8,978 bases of DNA from an uncultured Nitrospirota bacterium (GTDB taxonomy: Bacteria; Nitrospinota; Nitrospinia; SZUA-224). Positions 6,227 to 8,978 of this stretch are shown here, piece by piece. The position numbers and the translations under genes are program-made. The notes below the pieces were generated by a model that saw only the letters and a list, made by a program, of their open reading frames with translations, searched no databases and was not told where the DNA came from. The stretch covers positions 1 to 8,978 of the forward strand of contig CAJVYE010000030.1 in assembly GCA_913009285.1 (NCBI GenBank), read 5' to 3'. Every line of letters begins with the position of its first letter. Position 1 is the stretch's first letter.

Positions 6227-6320
6227 TAGGTAAGACATCCTGCCTGACATCCGTGGCGAGACGCCTCGGCTATTTTCCTTCCCCTTTGGGCGAGCCCTTT
6301 GTGCCGACTCTTCGGCATGA
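6227..6320. other. GC-rich hairpin island, possible structured leader or interspersed repeat
   Basis: The base composition changes sharply. TGCCGA (6302-6307) pairs with TCGGCA (6312-6317) around a 4-base loop. GGCG (6255-6258) pairs with CGCC (6262-6265). GACATCC is directly repeated at 6234-6240 and 6246-6252 with a 12-base period. If the lipoprotein operon starts beyond about 6370, this would be part of its 5' leader RNA. It could also be another dispersed repeat. I do not recognise a known riboswitch, sRNA or tRNA. Confidence 0.4.
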
Positions 6321-6426
6321 TTGTTTCCATTATTTTTCCAGTCAATGGGGGATCAAGCTCTTAGTTTCTACATTAGTTATCATAATTAATGAATAGTGTC
6401 AATTGCTTATTCTTTTTTTATTTTAT

Positions 6427-6455
6427 TTGACATTATCTATATTATCGAATATTTT
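6427..6455 (+). promoter_or_regulatory. Putative sigma70-type promoter for the PilZ genes
   Basis: A perfect TTGACA (6427-6432) is followed after 17 bases by TATTTT (6450-6455), a 4-of-6 match to the -10 consensus. The stretch is very AT-rich and lies about 40 bases before the GTG start at 6494. In such AT-rich DNA the -10 match is weak evidence; the -35 and spacing carry the call. Confidence 0.4.
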
Positions 6456-6493
6456 TTAAAGCAAAGATTTTTTTACTATACTATGAGGTCATT

Positions 6494-6862
6494 GTGGATC
6501 AAGATAATACATATGATGAATTGGATCACTCCTTACCCGAAGAGAAGAGAAGATTCCCAAGGATAGACACCCATATATCTGTGAGGCTGAAAGGAAAGCA
6601 ATTAAGTAAGGTCGCTCTCGACTACTTGGATGAAGTGATAAAGAATGCAAGTCTAGGGGGCGTATTTATTAATATGAGTAAGCCTTTCCCAAAAGGGACA
6701 TTTGTAGAGATAAGACTTCGTCTCTCTGATAATAAAGAAATAAATGCAAAGGGTCTGGTCGTATGGACGAGAAGATTGGGCAAGCAAAGGGGGATCGGTG
6801 TACAATTTACTGAGATCATGGGAGAAGGAAAGAGATTGATAAGAGATCTTATAAAAGATTGA
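6494..6862 (+). CDS. Single-domain PilZ protein (c-di-GMP binding)
   Basis: This 122-residue protein is a stand-alone PilZ domain, a cytoplasmic receptor that typically binds the second messenger c-di-GMP and alters motility, polysaccharide or secretion functions. The two binding motifs are present: RxxxR as RRFPR (19-23), and a D/NxSxxG motif as NASLGG (51-56) with N in place of the usual D. The strand GLVVWTRR...RGIGVQF (87-105) matches the C-terminal part of the PilZ barrel in the TIGR02266-type proteins best known from Myxococcus and other deltaproteobacteria. A loop of extra residues (LSKVALDYLDEVI, 37-49) separates the motifs. The start is GTG at 6494, chosen because GAGGT (6485-6489) lies 4 bases upstream and the frame leaves only a short acidic lead before RRFPR. 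A second PilZ gene follows after 55 bases, probably in the same transcript. Confidence 0.85.
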   Translation: MDQDNTYDELDHSLPEEKRRFPRIDTHISVRLKGKQLSKVALDYLDEVIKNASLGGVFINMSKPFPKGTFVEIRLRLSDNKEINAKGLVVWTRRLGKQRGIGVQFTEIMGEGKRLIRDLIKD

Positions 6863-6917
6863 TAGTATTTGTATCATGGTAAAGTATCTATAAAAACCTC
6901 AATTAAGCAAGGTAATT

Positions 6918-7619
6918 ATGAGCTATGATGCCCTGGTAAAACCTGAAGAGATAAGACGGCATATTGAAGAGGTATGTGCTAAGAATACCCGTTTGGAGGT
7001 GATGATTGATGATAGTATAGTAACATTTCAGAGTCTCTTTATCGGCGGGGATCAGGATAAGAAGAATCTACTTATAGATGAACTCGTACCACATAAGGGG
7101 AATGATATAATCAAGAGATCTCATTCTATAAAGCTTGTATACATGGTGGACAGGATTATCTATACCTTCAAGTCCAGATATCTTGATTATATCAAGGATA
7201 AGCCATTATCGTTGAAGATAGATTATCCTTCTTGTGTAGAACGTCTTCAGCGACGCGAACATTTTCGAATAGAACCCTCGCTGGATGACCCTATAGAATT
7301 CTCGTTTGATCTTGTAATAAAGATTCATGGGAAGATGGTTGATATCAGTGCGGGTGGATTTGCATTCCTGGCCGAGAATAAATCCTATCATATAGAAATA
7401 GAACCAGAATCAGAGATTGGAGAGGTAAGGTTTAAACTTCCTGGTGGCGAAGAGACAAAGATTCCGGCAGTAGACAAGCATCTTAGCCAACACCATGATG
7501 ATAAGAGATATAAATGTGGGGTAGAATTTAAAGCTATATCAGAGAAAGACCAAAACAAGATTGTAGCATATATTATTCAGAGACAGCAAGAGATACTCAA
7601 AAAAATAAAAGGAAAATAA
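6918..7619 (+). CDS. YcgR-like two-domain PilZ protein
   Basis: This 233-residue protein has a YcgR-like layout: an N-terminal beta-barrel domain (about 20-105, ending DYPSCVERLQRRE) followed by a PilZ domain (about 108-225). The junction holds the c-di-GMP-binding RxxxR as RREHFR (112-117, R113 and R117). The second motif is DISAGG (142-147), an exact DxSxxG. In YcgR, c-di-GMP binding at this junction reorients the two domains and the protein slows the flagellar motor; relatives act on other machines, so the target here is open. RYKCGVEFKAIS (197-208) is the typical closing strand, followed by a basic helical tail (210-233). AAGG (6909-6912) precedes the ATG by 5 bases. It is downstream of the single-domain PilZ gene on the same strand. 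Its TAA stop is directly adjacent to the asnS stop on the other strand. Confidence 0.88.
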   Translation: MSYDALVKPEEIRRHIEEVCAKNTRLEVMIDDSIVTFQSLFIGGDQDKKNLLIDELVPHKGNDIIKRSHSIKLVYMVDRIIYTFKSRYLDYIKDKPLSLKIDYPSCVERLQRREHFRIEPSLDDPIEFSFDLVIKIHGKMVDISAGGFAFLAENKSYHIEIEPESEIGEVRFKLPGGEETKIPAVDKHLSQHHDDKRYKCGVEFKAISEKDQNKIVAYIIQRQQEILKKIKGK

Positions 7620-8865
7620 TTAAGGAGTAAGCCTGTTGATCAATCTTGGAAATGGAATAGTCTCCCTCACGTGAGAGATACCACAGATCCATGCCACAAT
7701 CCTTTCCAAACCGAGACCAAAACCCGCATGTAAAACCGATCCGTATCTCCTTAAATCAAGATACCAGTTTAATGTCTCTACCGGAAGATTGTGTTCCCTG
7801 ATCTTTGAAAGGAGTTTATTCAGGTCATCTTCACGCTCTCCACCTCCGATTATCTCACCATAGCCCTCGGGTGCCAGCATATCAACAGAGAGGGAGAGTT
7901 TCTCGTTTTCAGGATCTGACTTCATATAAAATGCCTTGCATGTTCCAGGGAATCTATGTATAAATAGCGGTTTATCAAATCTATTAGAGAGAATTGTTTC
8001 GTCATTAGCGCCAAGGTCATCTCCCCACACAATATCAGACTTCTCCTTTTTAAGTATATCAAATGCCTCATCGTAAGAGATACGGGGAAATGGCTTTCTT
8101 GCATTTTTTAATATAGACGTATCTCTTTCCAATATTCTCAACTCATTTTCCATGTTCCTGAGTGTCCTCTGTACTATATGTTCGATGAAATTCTCTGCTA
8201 ATTCCATATCCCCATTGAGATCCATGAAGGCAACCTCTGGTTCCACCATCCAGAATTCTGTTAGGTGACGTCGGGTCTTTGATTTCTCTGCTCGAAATGT
8301 GGGGCCAAAACAGTACACCTTACCAAATGCCATAGCAGCGGCCTCCATGTACAACTGCCCACTCTGAGTGAGATACGCCTTATCATCGAAATAGTTAGTC
8401 TCAAAAAGGGTGGTTGTCCCTTCACATGCCGCTGGGGTAAAGATAGGGGCATCTATAAGGATAAAGCCGTTGCTGTTGAAATATTCCCTTATTGTATTGA
8501 CGATCTCATTACGGATTTTGAGGATAGCAAACTGTCTTTTTGACCTAATCCAGAGGTGACGGTGATCTATGAGAAAGTCGGTCCCATGTTCCTTGGGGGA
8601 GATAGGATATTTTTCAGCTATCTGGAGTAACTCTAATGAGGTGATCCCTAGTTCATATCCCCCTATTGATCTCTTATCTTCCCGCACCCTTCCACTTACT
8701 ACTATAGAGCTCTCCTGAGTAAGCCCATCAAATAGATCGAAATATTTGTGATCAGCCTCCCCTTTGACCAGCACCCCCTGCATCATCCCTGTGCCGTCCC
8801 TGATTATAAGGAACCCGATCTTTCCGCTCGATCTCTTATTATAGACCCACCCCTTGATGGTGATC
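7620..8865 (-). CDS. asnS: Asparaginyl-tRNA synthetase, 5'-truncated by contig end
   Basis: This is a class IIb aminoacyl-tRNA synthetase that charges tRNA-Asn with asparagine in the cytoplasm. Counting the frame from 8882, an OB-fold anticodon-binding domain begins with [16 protein letters not shown] (9-24). Then come motif 1 around [13 protein letters not shown] (102-114), motif 2 from [21 protein letters not shown] in two parts (196-216), and motif 3 GFGLGLER (387-394), ending [16 protein letters not shown] (405-420). EFWM.EPE and the C-terminal RETIPFPR identify AsnS rather than AspS. Genuine sequence starts at 8865: codons from 8882 to about 8866 (MCSSD and two bases of the next codon) come from sequencing adapter. 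Members are usually about 430-440 residues or more, so roughly 10-25 N-terminal residues and the true start lie off the contig. The stop abuts the YcgR-like stop with no room for a terminator. Confidence 0.95.
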
Positions 8866-8931
8866 AGATCGGAAGAGCACACGTCTGAACTCCAGTCACA
8901 TTCCTTTATCTCGTATGCCGTCTTCTGCTTG
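8866..8931 (+). other. Illumina TruSeq indexed adapter contamination
   Basis: AGATCGGAAGAGCACACGTC (8866-8885) and its continuation through CCAGTCAC (8899) match the TruSeq read-1 3' adapter. A six-base index ATTCCT (8900-8905) and the flow-cell end TCTCGTATGCCGTCTTCTGC (8910-8929) plus TTG follow. ATTCCT followed by TT fits TruSeq index 27 from memory. This is library sequence that was assembled onto the contig end, not genomic DNA. Confidence 0.98.
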
Positions 8932-8978
8932 AAAAAAAAAAAAAAAAAACAGAAAACAATAATAAAAACAATAAATCC
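8932..8978. other. Poly-A and low-complexity tail after adapter, non-genomic
   Basis: Eighteen A (8932-8949) follow the adapter, then C and an A-rich low-complexity stretch. This is the usual appearance of reads running past the end of the library molecule. It should be trimmed with the adapter. Confidence 0.92.

Larger units (their letters stand above)
6181..6493. other. Intergenic region between divergent YcfL-like and PilZ genes
   Basis: No protein frame with a ribosome binding site or family motif was found in this 313-base gap. It has three parts: AT-rich sequence next to the YcfL-like start, a GC-rich island with several small hairpins (about 6227-6320), and a very AT-rich stretch from about 6360 that should carry promoters for both directions. 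TTGACA-like boxes occur on both strands: 6427-6432 (+), and the complement of 6397-6402 (-). The minus-strand box lacks a good -10 at the right spacing. Confidence 0.6.

Noticed and set aside
6227..6320. c-di-GMP riboswitch suggested by nearby PilZ genes
   Set aside because: I could not find the conserved aptamer core on either strand; neighbourhood alone is not enough.
6148..6396. 82-residue plus-strand frame across the intergenic region
   Set aside because: It starts inside the YcfL-like gene on the opposite strand, has no ribosome binding site or family motif, and runs through the hairpin island.
6477..6482. TATACT as a -10 element for the first PilZ gene
   Set aside because: Transcription would begin at or inside the ribosome binding site at 6485-6489; the TTGACA-based promoter upstream fits better.
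1..8978. CRISPR array, tRNA, rRNA, or a transposase
   Set aside because: No regularly spaced direct repeats, cloverleaf, rRNA signature or transposase frame was seen.

Overview
The window is AT-rich bacterial DNA with a strong preference for AGA/AGG arginine codons. Three successive lipoproteins with clear lipoboxes, one LpoB-like, indicate a Gram-negative (outer-membrane-bearing) organism. The genes look bacterial, except that the HAD protein resembles a family I associate mainly with archaea (EhaR-like). Dispersed short repeats of the ATTTAG, GTTACGGGTT and GTGAAGG kinds suggest an uncultured, probably anaerobic lineage (Nitrospirota, Desulfobacterota, Omnitrophota or anammox Planctomycetota are candidates). 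I cannot place it more closely.

Layout. 1-148: AT-rich degenerate repeat and leader. 149-3128 (+): three overlapping genes, a PfkB/ribokinase-family kinase, a PurN-like formyltransferase with a lineage-specific insertion, and an EhaR-like HAD hydrolase. 3188-3727 (+): a macro-domain ADP-ribose hydrolase with its own strong ribosome binding site, set behind a palindromic repeat. 3736-6164 (-): a lipoprotein cluster transcribed as YcfL-like, then LpoB, then a COG3014-like TPR lipoprotein, probably linked to envelope or peptidoglycan synthesis. 6181-6493: intergenic region with a GC-rich hairpin island and a sigma70-like promoter. 6494-7619 (+): two PilZ proteins, likely c-di-GMP effectors. 7620-8865 (-): asnS, lacking its 5' end.

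The final 113 bases are not genomic. An Illumina TruSeq 3' adapter with a six-base index starts at 8866, runs to 8931, and is followed by poly-A and low-complexity sequence. The apparent N-terminus of AsnS (MCSSD) is adapter translation, so the real gene continues beyond the contig.

The best candidate for undescribed biology is the kinase-formyltransferase-HAD operon. Its tight overlaps suggest co-production and a dedicated small-molecule pathway, possibly tied to ADP-ribose or ribose metabolism through the following macro-domain gene, but the substrate cannot be read from sequence. A dispersed palindromic repeat (two copies, 3137-3171 and 5653-5687) and the structured-looking island upstream of the lipoprotein genes are the main non-coding signals.
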